Positions 33,374-41,414 of a DNA stretch of 48,188 nt are shown in pieces. Under the pieces are notes generated by a model. The model worked only from the letters and a program-made list of their open reading frames with translations, did no database searches and was not told where the DNA came from. Positions within the stretch are counted from its first letter, which is position 1; each line of letters opens with the position of its first letter. The translations under genes and the position numbers were made by a program. Origin of the DNA: Alphaproteobacteria bacterium (GTDB taxonomy: Bacteria > Pseudomonadota > Alphaproteobacteria > Micropepsales > Micropepsaceae); contig JANYAR010000032.1 in the NCBI GenBank assembly GCA_025361185.1, forward strand, positions 1 to 48,188. The letters are read 5' to 3'.

Positions 33374-33481
33374 ATGGGGCTTTTCCTGATCGCCGGGGTC
33401 ATGGCATCCGGCTTTGTCGTTACCATAGGCATCCTTTTGTACGATGAGTGGGCTGCCAGCCGACGGGCCAGCCGTAACTAA
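33374..33481 (+). CDS. Very small membrane protein (35 residues)
   Basis: MGLFLIAGVMASGFVVTIGI is followed by LLYDEWAASRRASRN: one transmembrane helix with a positively charged tail, so the C-terminus is likely cytoplasmic. AGGGTAGAG precedes the ATG. A -35-like TTGACA lies at 33306. A second small membrane ORF follows 21 bp downstream. No family is recognised. The composition is what a real single-pass microprotein shows. Confidence 0.5.
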   Translation: MGLFLIAGVMASGFVVTIGILLYDEWAASRRASRN

Positions 33482-33502
33482 GGGCGGTTTGGGGGGGCGT
33501 TG

Positions 33503-33625
33503 ATGGAACTTGGTTTTCTGCAGATGGCGGGAATTCTTGTCGTGGCCGTGGGCGTTCTGGCCGCGGCATTCACCTTGGCGTGGATTGATGCGACGCCGCG
33601 AAACACCGGCGGGCCGCTGGACTGA
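33503..33625 (+). CDS. Very small membrane protein (40 residues)
   Basis: MELGFLQMAGILVVAVGVLA leads into AAFTLAWIDATPRNTGGPLD, one transmembrane helix with a short polar tail. GGGGGGCGTTG precedes the ATG. It follows the 35-residue ORF at a 21-bp gap in the same direction, so the pair may form a small membrane complex or both act as subunits of a larger one. Unknown family. Confidence 0.5.
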   Translation: MELGFLQMAGILVVAVGVLAAAFTLAWIDATPRNTGGPLD

Positions 33626-33780
33626 CCGCTCTTCTGCCCAATCGACAATTCGTTGCGATGCGCCCGCGCGGCGCATTTTAATCCGTCCCGCGACAGCGGG
33701 TGGATTGACGACCATGTGCGGGCGGTGCTCTGCTGAAGGTGGAGGGGCTCAATTCGGTAGGCGTTACCGAAGGAGCAGTC

Positions 33781-33867
33781 ATGATCCGGTTTTCATGGCA
33801 GATGGTTGGGGAACCGTCGCTGGTTCAGCGAGCGCACCGTGACGCGAAAGCGAACGGTAACCGATGA
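33781..33867 (+). CDS. Short leader-like ORF (28 residues), coupled
   Basis: MIRFSWQMVGEPSLVQRAHR followed by DAKANGNR, with a strong ribosome binding site (GAAGGAGCAGTC) and a stop that overlaps the next start (ATGA at 33864-33867). It has no known motif. It could be a microprotein or a leader that controls translation of the following ORF. Confidence 0.4.
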   Translation: MIRFSWQMVGEPSLVQRAHRDAKANGNR

Positions 33868-34313
33868 GCTATACCGTTCAAATCAAGCAACTGACGACCG
33901 GTCTGGTCCGCGTCCGGCAAGAAGAGGAAGGGTGGGGCAACGACGGTTCTGTTTGGACCCGGGGCAATCGCGCCTGTGATTGCAACCGTGCGCTGTTGTT
34001 CGCGGCGGAGGACGAAACCGCCCCAGCCTATTGCGGCGTCAGCGCCTATGCCATCCGTGTGACCGATGGCCAGGGGGCCGAGCTTTATTGCGAGGCGGGG
34101 TTCGATCCGCCCGCCGCGCCCTCACTGCCGGACGAACTTTTCCACCGTGCCGTTCAGCAGGCCCAGATAGACATCGCCATTGACAGCCACCGCGCCGCCA
34201 TGCGCGCGCGCATTGGCGCCCTCGCCCGGCAGATCCTCGATCGCCTTTCCATCCAGGTCGCGCAGCACCCCGCCGGCCCAGATGTGCTGATCGGGCGTCA
34301 TGATAAGCGATGA
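33864..34313 (+). CDS. Hypothetical protein whose 3' end overlaps the opposing propeller gene
   Basis: 149 residues. The first 83 or so look like a genuine folded domain (MSYTVQIKQLTTGLVRVRQE, RGNRACDCNRALLFAAEDE, GVSAYAIRVTDGQGAELYCE) with a CDC cysteine pair. From about residue 87 on, the frame runs antisense to the NHL gene for 192 bp and reads as its shadow. Either the natural stop was lost and the tail is new, or the overlap is real. It is coupled to the short ORF upstream. Function unknown. Confidence 0.45.
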   Translation: MSYTVQIKQLTTGLVRVRQEEEGWGNDGSVWTRGNRACDCNRALLFAAEDETAPAYCGVSAYAIRVTDGQGAELYCEAGFDPPAAPSLPDELFHRAVQQAQIDIAIDSHRAAMRARIGALARQILDRLSIQVAQHPAGPDVLIGRHDKR

Positions 34314-35135
34314 CAGCGCGCCCACATGCTCCCATTGGCGCAGATATTTGCCGCTTGCGTCGAAAATCTCCACCCGCTGGGTGTCGCGGTCGCTGACATA
34401 GATCAGCCCCTTGGCGTCGATCGCCACATTGTGGGGCAACTGGAATTGGCCGGGGCCGTCGCCGCGCGTGCCGAACGCGCCCAGATATTTTCCGTCTTTC
34501 GTGAAGCGCACAATCCGCGCATTGCCATAGCCATCGGTGACCACCAGTTCGCCATTGGGCGCGAAGGCGATATCGGTGGGCAGGTAGAATAAGCCGGTGC
34601 TCTGGCCGCGCTTGTCGCGGGTGCCCAGCGTCATGACGGTGTGGCCCGCCGCGTTCATCTTGGTGATGATCTGGCCCGGCGCATCCACCACCCAGACATT
34701 GCCTTGCGGGTCCACGCGGATTTCGTGCGCGCCGCACTGGCTGCAGCCTGCTGCGCCATAGACGGCCTGATAGCCCGACATGTCCGGCTTGCGCCCTTGC
34801 TCGGCCACCGCCTTGGACATGGGCATCACCTTGCCGTGGCTGAATTTCACATCGCCGAAGGTACCGATGAAGTCGCCATTGGGCCGGTATTCCAGGATGG
34901 GATCGTCGCCCCGGTGCATCACCAGGATGTTGCCGTCCTTCTTTACTGCCACACTTGTTACTTGCCAGTAGTTCCAGAGGCCCGCAGGCAGGCCCTTGTC
35001 ACCCAACATGGGCTTGGGCCATTCGGCGACTGACTTGTAGTGAATTACCGGAATCTCCGGTTGCGCGGCAGATTGGCTTAGAGCGGTGCCCGGAATGGCG
35101 CAAAGCAATAAGGCCGCGAGACGAAAAATGCGCAT
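34122..35135 (-). CDS. Exported NHL-repeat beta-propeller protein
   Basis: 337 residues with a Sec signal peptide (about residues 1-20, ending ALSQ). The rest is a six-bladed NHL propeller; blades are seen in QVTSVAVKKDGNILVMHR, HEIRVDPQGNVWVVDAPG, YLPTDIAFAPNGELVVTDGY, FQLPHNVAIDAKGLIYVSDR and SSLIMTPDQHIWAGG. The central CSQCGAH could bind metal. It is like proteins annotated as peptidylglycine alpha-amidating-lyase-type propellers. Such propellers bind ligands or other proteins in the periplasm. It diverges from the mannonate dehydratase gene at 35263. Confidence 0.78.
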   Translation of the reverse strand: MRIFRLAALLLCAIPGTALSQSAAQPEIPVIHYKSVAEWPKPMLGDKGLPAGLWNYWQVTSVAVKKDGNILVMHRGDDPILEYRPNGDFIGTFGDVKFSHGKVMPMSKAVAEQGRKPDMSGYQAVYGAAGCSQCGAHEIRVDPQGNVWVVDAPGQIITKMNAAGHTVMTLGTRDKRGQSTGLFYLPTDIAFAPNGELVVTDGYGNARIVRFTKDGKYLGAFGTRGDGPGQFQLPHNVAIDAKGLIYVSDRDTQRVEIFDASGKYLRQWEHVGALSSLIMTPDQHIWAGGVLRDLDGKAIEDLPGEGANARAHGGAVAVNGDVYLGLLNGTVEKFVRQ

Positions 35136-35214
35136 GTCATCCTCCCTTTGTTATTGTGGAGCGGTCGGGAAAGGCTACAGCCAAACTGTGCCCAGGCCTA
35201 TCGGGTCCGGTGAT

Positions 35215-35244
35215 AAAACGCTACAAAAACAGCCGGAAAACGCT
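35215..35244 (+). promoter_or_regulatory. Direct repeats AAAACGCT upstream of uxuA
   Basis: AAAACGCT occurs at 35215-35222 and 35237-35244, exactly 22 bp apart (two helical turns), in the 127-bp divergent gap before the mannonate dehydratase start. A tandem regulator site is possible. Basis is the repeat alone. Confidence 0.25.
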
Positions 35245-35262
35245 TCGATATAGGTATCTCCC

Positions 35263-36312
35263 GTGAAAATGTCCTTCCGCTGGTACGGCGACAGCGACCC
35301 CGTCTCCCTGCAGTACATCCGCCAGATTCCCGGCATGCATGGCATCGTCTCGGCCGTCTATGACGTGCCGGTGGGCGAGGCGTGGCCGATGGAAAGCATT
35401 CTGGCGCTGAAGGCCAAGGTGGAGGCCCACGCTCTGGTGCTGGAAGTGATCGAATCTGTGCCGGTGCATGAGGACATCAAGCTGGGCAAGCCCAGCCGCG
35501 ATGGGTTGATCGCCAATTACCAGCAGACCATCCGCAACCTGGGCAAGGTGGGCATCAAGGTCATCTGCTACAATTTCATGCCGGTGTTCGACTGGACCCG
35601 CACGTCGCTGGCCAAGGTGCTGCCTGATGGCTCGACCACATTGACGTTCAGCGCCAAGGAAGTGGACGAGATGGACATCAGCAAGGGCATCTCGCTGCCC
35701 GGCTGGGACACCAGCTACAAGCCTGAGGAGTTGAAAAGCCTGCTGGCGGAATACGCCGATGTCGGCGAAGAAAAGCTTTGGGAGAATCTGGGTTATTTCC
35801 TCAAAGCCATCGTGCCGGTGGCGGAGGAGAGCGGCATCAAGATGGCCTGTCATCCCGACGATCCGCCGCGCCCCATTTTCGGCCTGCCGCGTATCGTCAA
35901 GAACCGCGACGACCTGGCGCGTCTGCTCTCCATTGTCGACAGCCCGGCCAACGGGCTGACACTGTGTTCGGGTTCGCTTGGCGCAGGTCCCAAGAACAAT
36001 GTCGAGGCGTTGGTGCGTGAGTTCGGTGGCCGCGGTCGCATCCATTTTGCGCATTTGCGCAACGTGAAAGTGAATGACGCCGGCGATTTCGAGGAGACGG
36101 CGCACAAGAGCGAATGCGGTTCGCTGGACATGGCCGCCATCGTCAAGGCCTATCACGATGTGGGCTTTGAAGGTTACGCACGGCCCGATCACGGACGCAT
36201 GATCTGGGGCGAGACGGGAAGGCCGGGCTATGGCCTGTATGACCGGGCATTGGGGGCGGTGTATCTGAACGGATTGTGGGAAGCGATGAAGTATGCGCCG
36301 CCGCCGCGATAG
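35263..36312 (+). CDS. uxuA: Mannonate dehydratase
   Basis: 349 residues, shorter than the 394-residue E. coli form and closer to the short bacterial type. GTG 35263 is used; ATG 35269 is an alternative. UxuA motifs: [38 protein letters not shown], the metal-site cysteine and histidine in [38 protein letters not shown] and [13 protein letters not shown]. It removes water from D-mannonate to give 2-keto-3-deoxygluconate, a step in glucuronate breakdown. An MFS sugar-acid transporter gene follows 35 bp downstream, which suits uptake and breakdown in one operon. Confidence 0.93.
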   Translation: MKMSFRWYGDSDPVSLQYIRQIPGMHGIVSAVYDVPVGEAWPMESILALKAKVEAHALVLEVIESVPVHEDIKLGKPSRDGLIANYQQTIRNLGKVGIKVICYNFMPVFDWTRTSLAKVLPDGSTTLTFSAKEVDEMDISKGISLPGWDTSYKPEELKSLLAEYADVGEEKLWENLGYFLKAIVPVAEESGIKMACHPDDPPRPIFGLPRIVKNRDDLARLLSIVDSPANGLTLCSGSLGAGPKNNVEALVREFGGRGRIHFAHLRNVKVNDAGDFEETAHKSECGSLDMAAIVKAYHDVGFEGYARPDHGRMIWGETGRPGYGLYDRALGAVYLNGLWEAMKYAPPPR

Positions 36313-36346
36313 CAGCGTCGAACAATAATAATAAATTGGGGGCGAC

Positions 36347-37615
36347 ATGCCGAAGATGCGCTGGCTGATCATCTGGATGTGTTTTCTGGCCAATGCGATC
36401 AGCTATATCGATCGCGCCAACCTGGCCATCGCGGCACCGAGCATCCGTGCCGAGCTGGGTATCGATGCCGCCACCATGGGCTGGGTGCTGGGCGCCTTTT
36501 TCTGGACCTATGCCGTGATGCAGCTTCCTGCCGGATGGTTCATCGATAAGGTGGGCGTGCGCGTGAGCCTGGCATTTGCCGTCACCTGGTGGTCGCTGTT
36601 CACCGTCGCCACCGGGGCCGCGCGCGGGGTTTCGCAGTTCATCGGAGCGCGGCTGATGTTGGGGGTGGGTGAGGCCGCGAGCCTGCCATCCTTCACCAAG
36701 ACCGCGTTCAATTGGTTCCCGCGCAGCGAGCGCGGATTTGCCTGTGCCATCTTCAACAGCGGATCGACCGCGGGATCGGCACTGTCGCTGCCGCTGGTTA
36801 CCGCGCTGATCGCAGCGGCGGGGTGGCGCGGGGCGTTCGTTGTGACGGGCGGGCTTGGCGTGATCTGGGCGCTGGCCTGGTGGTTCATCTACCGCGATCC
36901 GGAACAATATCGCGCCATCGCGCCGCGGGAGGTGGAGGCTTTGCTGGCACAGCGCAGTATGCCCGCGGCAGTGACCGAGAAGATTTCCTGGCTGGATTTG
37001 TTCCGCTACCGCTCCATCTGGGGGCTGATGATCGGGCTGTTCTGCCTGAATTTCGCGATCTATTTCTTCATCACTTGGTTTCCGAGCTATCTGTTGCAAG
37101 CCCGCGGTTTTTCGCTCGCCTCACTGGGTACCTGGGGGGCGCTGCCGGCAGTGATGGCGGTGGTGGGCAACTGGATGGGCGGCTATACCTCCGATCGGCT
37201 GCTCAAGCTGGGCTGGTCGCACACCAAGGCGCGCAAGACCTGCCTTGTGGGCGGCATGGCGATGGCGTCCTGTATCGGGCTGTCGGCATTCGTGGAAAGT
37301 ACCTGGATGTGTCTGACGCTGTTCACGCTGGCCTATGCCAGCCTGTCATTTACCGGCGCCAATGTGTGGACGGTGGCCAGTGAGATCGCACCCACGCCCG
37401 GTCATGTCGCCTCCATCGGCGGTATCCAGAACTTTGCAGGCAATCTGGCGGGAATCATGATCAGCACTTTCACCGGGGTCATGCTGGTGATCACCAAGGG
37501 ATCTTTTCTGATCCCGCTTTCGGTGGCGGGCGGGCTTTGCCTGGTGGGGGCGTTGTCTTATCTGTTTCTGGTCGGCAAGGTGGAGCCCCTGCCGGCGCTG
37601 AGGCGGGGCGGGTAA
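36347..37615 (+). CDS. MFS transporter, hexuronate/anion-cation symporter type
   Basis: 422 residues with twelve hydrophobic segments. The start RWLIIWMCFLANAISYIDRA is typical of the anion:cation symporter (ACS) family to which ExuT belongs. DRANLAIAAPSIRAELG, WFIDKVGVRVSL (loop 2-3 motif) and FIGARLMLGVGEAASLPSFT (helix 4) support this. The second half begins near residue 220. It most likely imports glucuronate, galacturonate or an aldonate with protons. It is in the same direction as uxuA, separated by 35 bp, and so shares its transcript. Confidence 0.87.
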   Translation: MPKMRWLIIWMCFLANAISYIDRANLAIAAPSIRAELGIDAATMGWVLGAFFWTYAVMQLPAGWFIDKVGVRVSLAFAVTWWSLFTVATGAARGVSQFIGARLMLGVGEAASLPSFTKTAFNWFPRSERGFACAIFNSGSTAGSALSLPLVTALIAAAGWRGAFVVTGGLGVIWALAWWFIYRDPEQYRAIAPREVEALLAQRSMPAAVTEKISWLDLFRYRSIWGLMIGLFCLNFAIYFFITWFPSYLLQARGFSLASLGTWGALPAVMAVVGNWMGGYTSDRLLKLGWSHTKARKTCLVGGMAMASCIGLSAFVESTWMCLTLFTLAYASLSFTGANVWTVASEIAPTPGHVASIGGIQNFAGNLAGIMISTFTGVMLVITKGSFLIPLSVAGGLCLVGALSYLFLVGKVEPLPALRRGG

Positions 37616-37636
37616 CGCTAGACAAGGAACTTGCGC

Positions 37637-38077
37637 ATGACGTTCCGGGGCGGGGTATTTGCGGGGCTTGCTGTCTTTGTCGTGGCGGCGATCGCGATTG
37701 TTCAATTTCCGCATGTGCGTGTGTGGATTGCGGCGTGCCGGACGGTGCCGGAGGCGGAGCAGAAAAGCTATGACGACGCGATGGAATTGTCGGTGCGGGC
37801 CGACAGCGCCATTACCGCAGGCAATTATTCCACCGCCAGCGACCTTCTGGATGTCGCGGTTTCCCGGTTGGGCAATGCCTATGTGACGGTCTCGGCGGCG
37901 ACGGACGACACCGATCTGGTGTTTCAGGCCGGCCGGGACAAGGCATCCCATTTCGATTTCCAGCTGGCGGCGCGGATGAAGCAAGGCGCGCTGCATACAA
38001 GGCTATCGATGTTTCGCAGCAAGGCACATATCTCTTCCCGCTGTCATGCATTATTGCGGCGGATCCACATCGGCTAG
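37637..38077 (+). CDS. Small membrane-anchored hypothetical protein
   Basis: 146 residues from ATG 37637 with AAGGAAC upstream. One N-terminal transmembrane or uncleaved signal helix (about residues 7-25) is followed by a helical extracytoplasmic domain with cysteines near residues 35 and 136 (YDDAMELSVRADSAITAGNY, ASDLLDVAVSRLG). No family is recognised. It lies 21 bp after the transporter gene, so it may be the last gene of the uxuA operon. Its stop overlaps that of the opposing isomerase gene through CTAG. Confidence 0.5.
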   Translation: MTFRGGVFAGLAVFVVAAIAIVQFPHVRVWIAACRTVPEAEQKSYDDAMELSVRADSAITAGNYSTASDLLDVAVSRLGNAYVTVSAATDDTDLVFQAGRDKASHFDFQLAARMKQGALHTRLSMFRSKAHISSRCHALLRRIHIG

Positions 38078-38844
38078 GGCGCGCCGACACGCTTCATCCA
38101 ACCCAAACCTTCCACCGTGCCGGCGGCGGGCGTGTATTCGCAGCCGATGACGCCCACATAGCCAAGCTGCTCGATGGTGTGCAGGACATGGAGGTCGTCG
38201 AGTTCGCCGCTGGTGGGCTCGTTGCGTGCCGGCACCGAGGAAATCTGGATATGGCCGGTGATCGGCATCAGCGCTTCAAGTCCGCGCGTGACATCGCCAT
38301 GGATGATCTGGCGGTGATAAATGTCGAATTGGAGCTTCAGGTTGGGGCGACCGAGATCGGCGACAATGCGTTCGGCCAAATTAAAATCATTCAGCAGATA
38401 GCCGGGCGCGTCGCGGGTATTCAAGGGTTCGATCAGAATATCGATGCCGTGAGCGGCTGCCGCATCGCAGGCGAAATCAAGCGCGTCTTTGTAAATGGCC
38501 AGCGCCTGTTTGCCCGATCCAACGCCAGCCATCAGATGGATGCGGGTCGCGCCGGTGGCCTGGGCGTAAATAAGGGCGATGGAGACCGAGGCGCGAAAAT
38601 CCTGCTGGCGTTCCGCATTGCAGGCAAGGCCGCGCTCGCCGCCCACCAGATCGCCCGGCGGAGCGTTGAACAGAGCGAGCTTAAGATTGTGGCGCGCCAG
38701 GCGTGCGGCGATGTCGCCGGGATCGTGGTCGTAGGGAAACAAATATTCGACCGTCGAGAAGCCGGCATCCGCGGCCGCCGCGAAGCGGTCCAGGAAAGTG
38801 TGTTCCTTGAACATCCAGGACAGGTTGGCGGCGAAAGTCAGCAT
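38074..38844 (-). CDS. hyi: Hydroxypyruvate isomerase
   Basis: 256 residues from ATG 38844, matching the 258-residue E. coli enzyme; the open frame upstream is unrelated. TIM barrel with FAANLSWMFKEHTFLDRFAA, STVEYLFPYDHDP, the metal and substrate glutamates in DILIEPLNTRDAPGYLLND and CEYTPAAGT, and LKLQFDIYHRQIIHGDVTRG. It interconverts hydroxypyruvate and tartronate semialdehyde. That fits breakdown of sugar acids or glyoxylate. It converges with the uxuA operon. Confidence 0.87.
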   Translation of the reverse strand: MLTFAANLSWMFKEHTFLDRFAAAADAGFSTVEYLFPYDHDPGDIAARLARHNLKLALFNAPPGDLVGGERGLACNAERQQDFRASVSIALIYAQATGATRIHLMAGVGSGKQALAIYKDALDFACDAAAAHGIDILIEPLNTRDAPGYLLNDFNLAERIVADLGRPNLKLQFDIYHRQIIHGDVTRGLEALMPITGHIQISSVPARNEPTSGELDDLHVLHTIEQLGYVGVIGCEYTPAAGTVEGLGWMKRVGAP

Positions 38845-38863
38845 ACGGAATAATGCGCACAGC

Positions 38864-39067
38864 TCAGGTGATGCGCTTGCCGCGCGGCTTGGAAGGGGAG
38901 GCCTTCTGGACGATCTTGGTCTTTTCCTCGGCCTCCTTGGCCAGGCGCAGTGCCTTGAGACGCGCGGTCTTGGCGTCCGTGGCGGCACGCTCCTTTTCGA
39001 TCTGATCCAGCACCATGCGGCTGCGCTGGTCAGAGGCCGAGAAGGTCGCGGGCGGTCTGGCTGCCAT
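38864..39067 (-). CDS. Small basic, helical hypothetical protein
   Basis: 67 residues. MAARPPATFSASDQRSRMVL leads into a charged helix (QIEKERAATDAKTARLKALR) and a lysine-rich tail ending PRGKRIT. The composition suggests a nucleic-acid-binding or coiled-coil microprotein. It ends 19 bp before the hyi start and may be co-transcribed with it. Unknown family. Confidence 0.55.
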   Translation of the reverse strand: MAARPPATFSASDQRSRMVLDQIEKERAATDAKTARLKALRLAKEAEEKTKIVQKASPSKPRGKRIT

Positions 39068-39127
39068 GGCGGAATCCTAGGCGCGCAGAGGCCGCTTCAC
39101 AAGACCAAAGACCAGGCCGGTTGCCGC

Positions 39128-39670
39128 TCATCCCTTCATGAAAAGCATGCGGTCAACCACTTGATCGCGCTTGATGAAACGATGGTACAGCGCGCCCGCA
39201 ACATGGAGGGCAATGAAGCCGAGCAACACATAGACCAGGAGGTTGTGGATGTCGCCGCATTCATGTCCCCAGGCCGAGCCGGTGGGCGAGATTTTGGGCA
39301 GGGTGACGATGCCGAACAGGTTGACATCCCAGCCCCGCGAATTGGTGGCGGCCCAGCCCAGAAAGGTCATGGCCAGCACCAACAGATACAGCGCCCAATG
39401 GGTCAGGGCGGAGAGTTTTTGCTCCAGGGGCGTGAGGGTGGAGGCCTGCGCCACCGGATGGGTGAGCCGCCACGCCAGCCGGATGACAATGAAGAACAGG
39501 ATCGCTGCGCCCACCGAGAAATGCCAGGACACCCAGCCTTCGTCCACTGTCTTGCGGCCGATATGGGGCATGATGGAACCAATGGCATATTGTGCCGCCA
39601 GAAGGCCAAAGATCAGCCAGTGCAGGATCTTGGCGACCGGGCCGTAGCCGGATGATTGAGGGGAGGCCAT
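39128..39670 (-). CDS. Cytochrome b561-family membrane protein
   Basis: 180 residues with four transmembrane helices and the histidines of a two-heme b561: KILHWLIFG (helix 1), WVSWHFSVGAAILF (helix 2), HNLLVYVLLGFIALHVAGAL (helix 4) and YHRFIKRDQ. It moves electrons across or within the inner membrane, in bacteria often from quinol to periplasmic acceptors or superoxide (CybB type). A Fur-box-like sequence at 39780-39798 is about 110 bp upstream, which hints at iron control. Confidence 0.87.
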   Translation of the reverse strand: MASPQSSGYGPVAKILHWLIFGLLAAQYAIGSIMPHIGRKTVDEGWVSWHFSVGAAILFFIVIRLAWRLTHPVAQASTLTPLEQKLSALTHWALYLLVLAMTFLGWAATNSRGWDVNLFGIVTLPKISPTGSAWGHECGDIHNLLVYVLLGFIALHVAGALYHRFIKRDQVVDRMLFMKG

Positions 39671-39779
39671 GGCTTCTCCTTATATTGTATGTGGCGTTCC
39701 TGAAGCGTGATTATAACAAGGCGGTGGACAGGCTGGGCAAGTTGATTTCACCCAATCGGTGAGACTCGATTTCGAAATT

Positions 39780-39798
39780 GATAATGAGGGTCATTCTG
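39780..39798. promoter_or_regulatory. Fur-box-like site
   Basis: GATAATGAGGGTCATTCTG matches 14 of 19 positions of GATAATGATAATCATTATC, with a perfect AATGA-GGG-TCATT core. It lies between the VIT1/CCC1 stop (39816) and the cytochrome b561 start (39670), in the latter's promoter zone. Iron-linked neighbours support the call. Confidence 0.4.
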
Positions 39799-39815
39799 CA
39801 CCTTTGCGGGGGGCA

Positions 39816-40511
39816 TCAGACGGCCTTGCCGATCAGCAGTCCGATGCCTGCCGTGACCGCCATGGCGATGGCGCCCCAGAAGGTGACGCGGATCGTGGCG
39901 GTGACGAGATTCGCGCCGCCTGCTTTCGCGCCTACCGCGCCCAGCAGGGCCAGATAAGCAAGTGACGACAGCGCGACGGCACCGACCAGGAATGGGGCGG
40001 GACTGACGACCACCACGAGCAGCGGCAGTGCGGCGCCGGCGGAAAAAGTCAGTGCCGATGTGAAGGCCGCTTGTATGGGCCGCGCGGTGGTGATTTCCGA
40101 AATACCAAGTTCGTCGCGCGCATGGGCCCCGAGCGCATCCCTCTTCATCAAGGCTTGCGCGACTTGCTGCGCGAGATCCTTGCCGAGGCCGCGCGCGATA
40201 TAGATGCCGGCCAGCTCGTCTTCCTCGGCGGCGGGGTTGGCGTGCAACTCGGCGGTTTCGCGCTTGAGATCGGCCCGTTCAGTGTCGGATTGCGAACTAA
40301 CCGACACATATTCGCCCGCCGCCATGGACATGGCGCCCGCCGCGAGGCCCGCCACACCCGCCAGCAACACATCACTTTTGGTCGCCGCGGCGGCGGCCAC
40401 GCCCACGATCAGGCTGGCGGTGGAGACAATGCCGTCATTGGCGCCCAGCACCGCGGCGCGCAGCCATCCGATGCGGCGCACCAAATGGCCCTCCCGATGG
40501 CGGCTGCGCAT
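39816..40511 (-). CDS. VIT1/CCC1-family metal transporter
   Basis: 231 residues. The family start WLRAAVLGANDGIVSTASLI with the key aspartate is followed by a helix bundle (SMAAGEYVSVSSQSDTERAD), a cytoplasmic metal-binding segment with many acidic residues (EEDELAGIYIARGLG, MKRDALGAHARDELGI), and three C-terminal helices (SALTFSAGAALPLLVVVVSP). Members export Fe(II) or Mn(II) from the cytoplasm. It reads towards the Fur-box-like site. Confidence 0.88.
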   Translation of the reverse strand: MRSRHREGHLVRRIGWLRAAVLGANDGIVSTASLIVGVAAAAATKSDVLLAGVAGLAAGAMSMAAGEYVSVSSQSDTERADLKRETAELHANPAAEEDELAGIYIARGLGKDLAQQVAQALMKRDALGAHARDELGISEITTARPIQAAFTSALTFSAGAALPLLVVVVSPAPFLVGAVALSSLAYLALLGAVGAKAGGANLVTATIRVTFWGAIAMAVTAGIGLLIGKAV

Positions 40512-40535
40512 GTCTCCTCCCCAATGACCTTGAGT

Positions 40536-41396
40536 CTATCGGACCATGAAGAGCGGGAGCGCGCCAGTGGCCAGCAGCTCGCGCGTGACGCCGCCGAAGA
40601 TAAATTCCCGCACCCGGCTGTGGCCGTAGGCGCCTAGCACCAGAAGGTCGGCGCCGCAGTCATAGGCCATGTCGACAAGCGACCGGGTCGTCGAGATCGC
40701 GGGTGCGGCGTCCATGCGGATATCAGCCTTTATACCCTGCCAGGCAAGTTGATTTACGAGACGTTCGGCGGACGACCGGGCGCTGTCATCGCCGCCGGTT
40801 TCTTCGGCCACGGACAGGACAATGACCTTCTGGGCCTTGGCGAGGAGAAAGGAAGCCGCCGTCAGCGCCCGTGCCGCCTCCGCCGTGGCTTTCCAGGCGA
40901 TGGCGACCGTGCGCCCGATGGTGTCGACGGGTTTCGGCGGCGCCAGCAGCAGAGGGCGGCCCGACTGCATCAGTACACTGATGATGCGTTCCGGAGAAAG
41001 CTCCTGGTCCCGCGCCATGACAGTGAGGTCATGGAAACGGGATTCGTGCAGCGTGTGGTTGAGAAAGGTTTCGCTTTCCTTCCAGGTGATGGAAACTGCC
41101 GTGCCGTCTGGGGTATCGCGCTGGACCAGCGCGTACTGCTTGCAGATCTCGTCAAACACGCCTTTGGCATGGCGGGATCGTTCCTGCTCCTGCGCGCCGA
41201 TCTGCAGCAGATGAGCGTGAAGATTGCCCTGGCGCGGCGCGGTCGATTCCAAAATGGCCGCAGTTTCGACGGCGTCGATACGGGTGTGCAAGCACTCGAT
41301 ATGGCCGCCCTCGATACGCGCCGCCGCAACGGCCGCCTCCAGGACGGTGCGGTCGGAAGCAAGGCCAGAGAGCGAAGCCAGGATGGTCTTGGTCAT
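40536..41396 (-). CDS. Universal stress protein, two tandem Usp domains
   Basis: 286 residues. The first domain (about 1-140) starts TKTILASLSGLASDRTVLEA. The second (about 150-286) has the strand TVAIAWKATAEAARALTAAS and ends LLVLGAYGHSRVREFIFGG. That last stretch is close to the ATP-binding pattern G-2X-G-9X-G-S/T, but a glycine replaces the last serine or threonine. It lies beside a second protein of the same design, 18 bp from it and on the same strand, so they are probably an old duplication and an operon. Confidence 0.88.
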   Translation of the reverse strand: MTKTILASLSGLASDRTVLEAAVAAARIEGGHIECLHTRIDAVETAAILESTAPRQGNLHAHLLQIGAQEQERSRHAKGVFDEICKQYALVQRDTPDGTAVSITWKESETFLNHTLHESRFHDLTVMARDQELSPERIISVLMQSGRPLLLAPPKPVDTIGRTVAIAWKATAEAARALTAASFLLAKAQKVIVLSVAEETGGDDSARSSAERLVNQLAWQGIKADIRMDAAPAISTTRSLVDMAYDCGADLLVLGAYGHSRVREFIFGGVTRELLATGALPLFMVR

Positions 41397-41414
41397 GCAC
41401 GGATTCCTTGATGT

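Noticed and set aside
34692..34745. CSQCGAH in the NHL protein as a heme site
   Set aside because: CXXCGAH is not CXXCH, so it is at most a metal or disulfide site.
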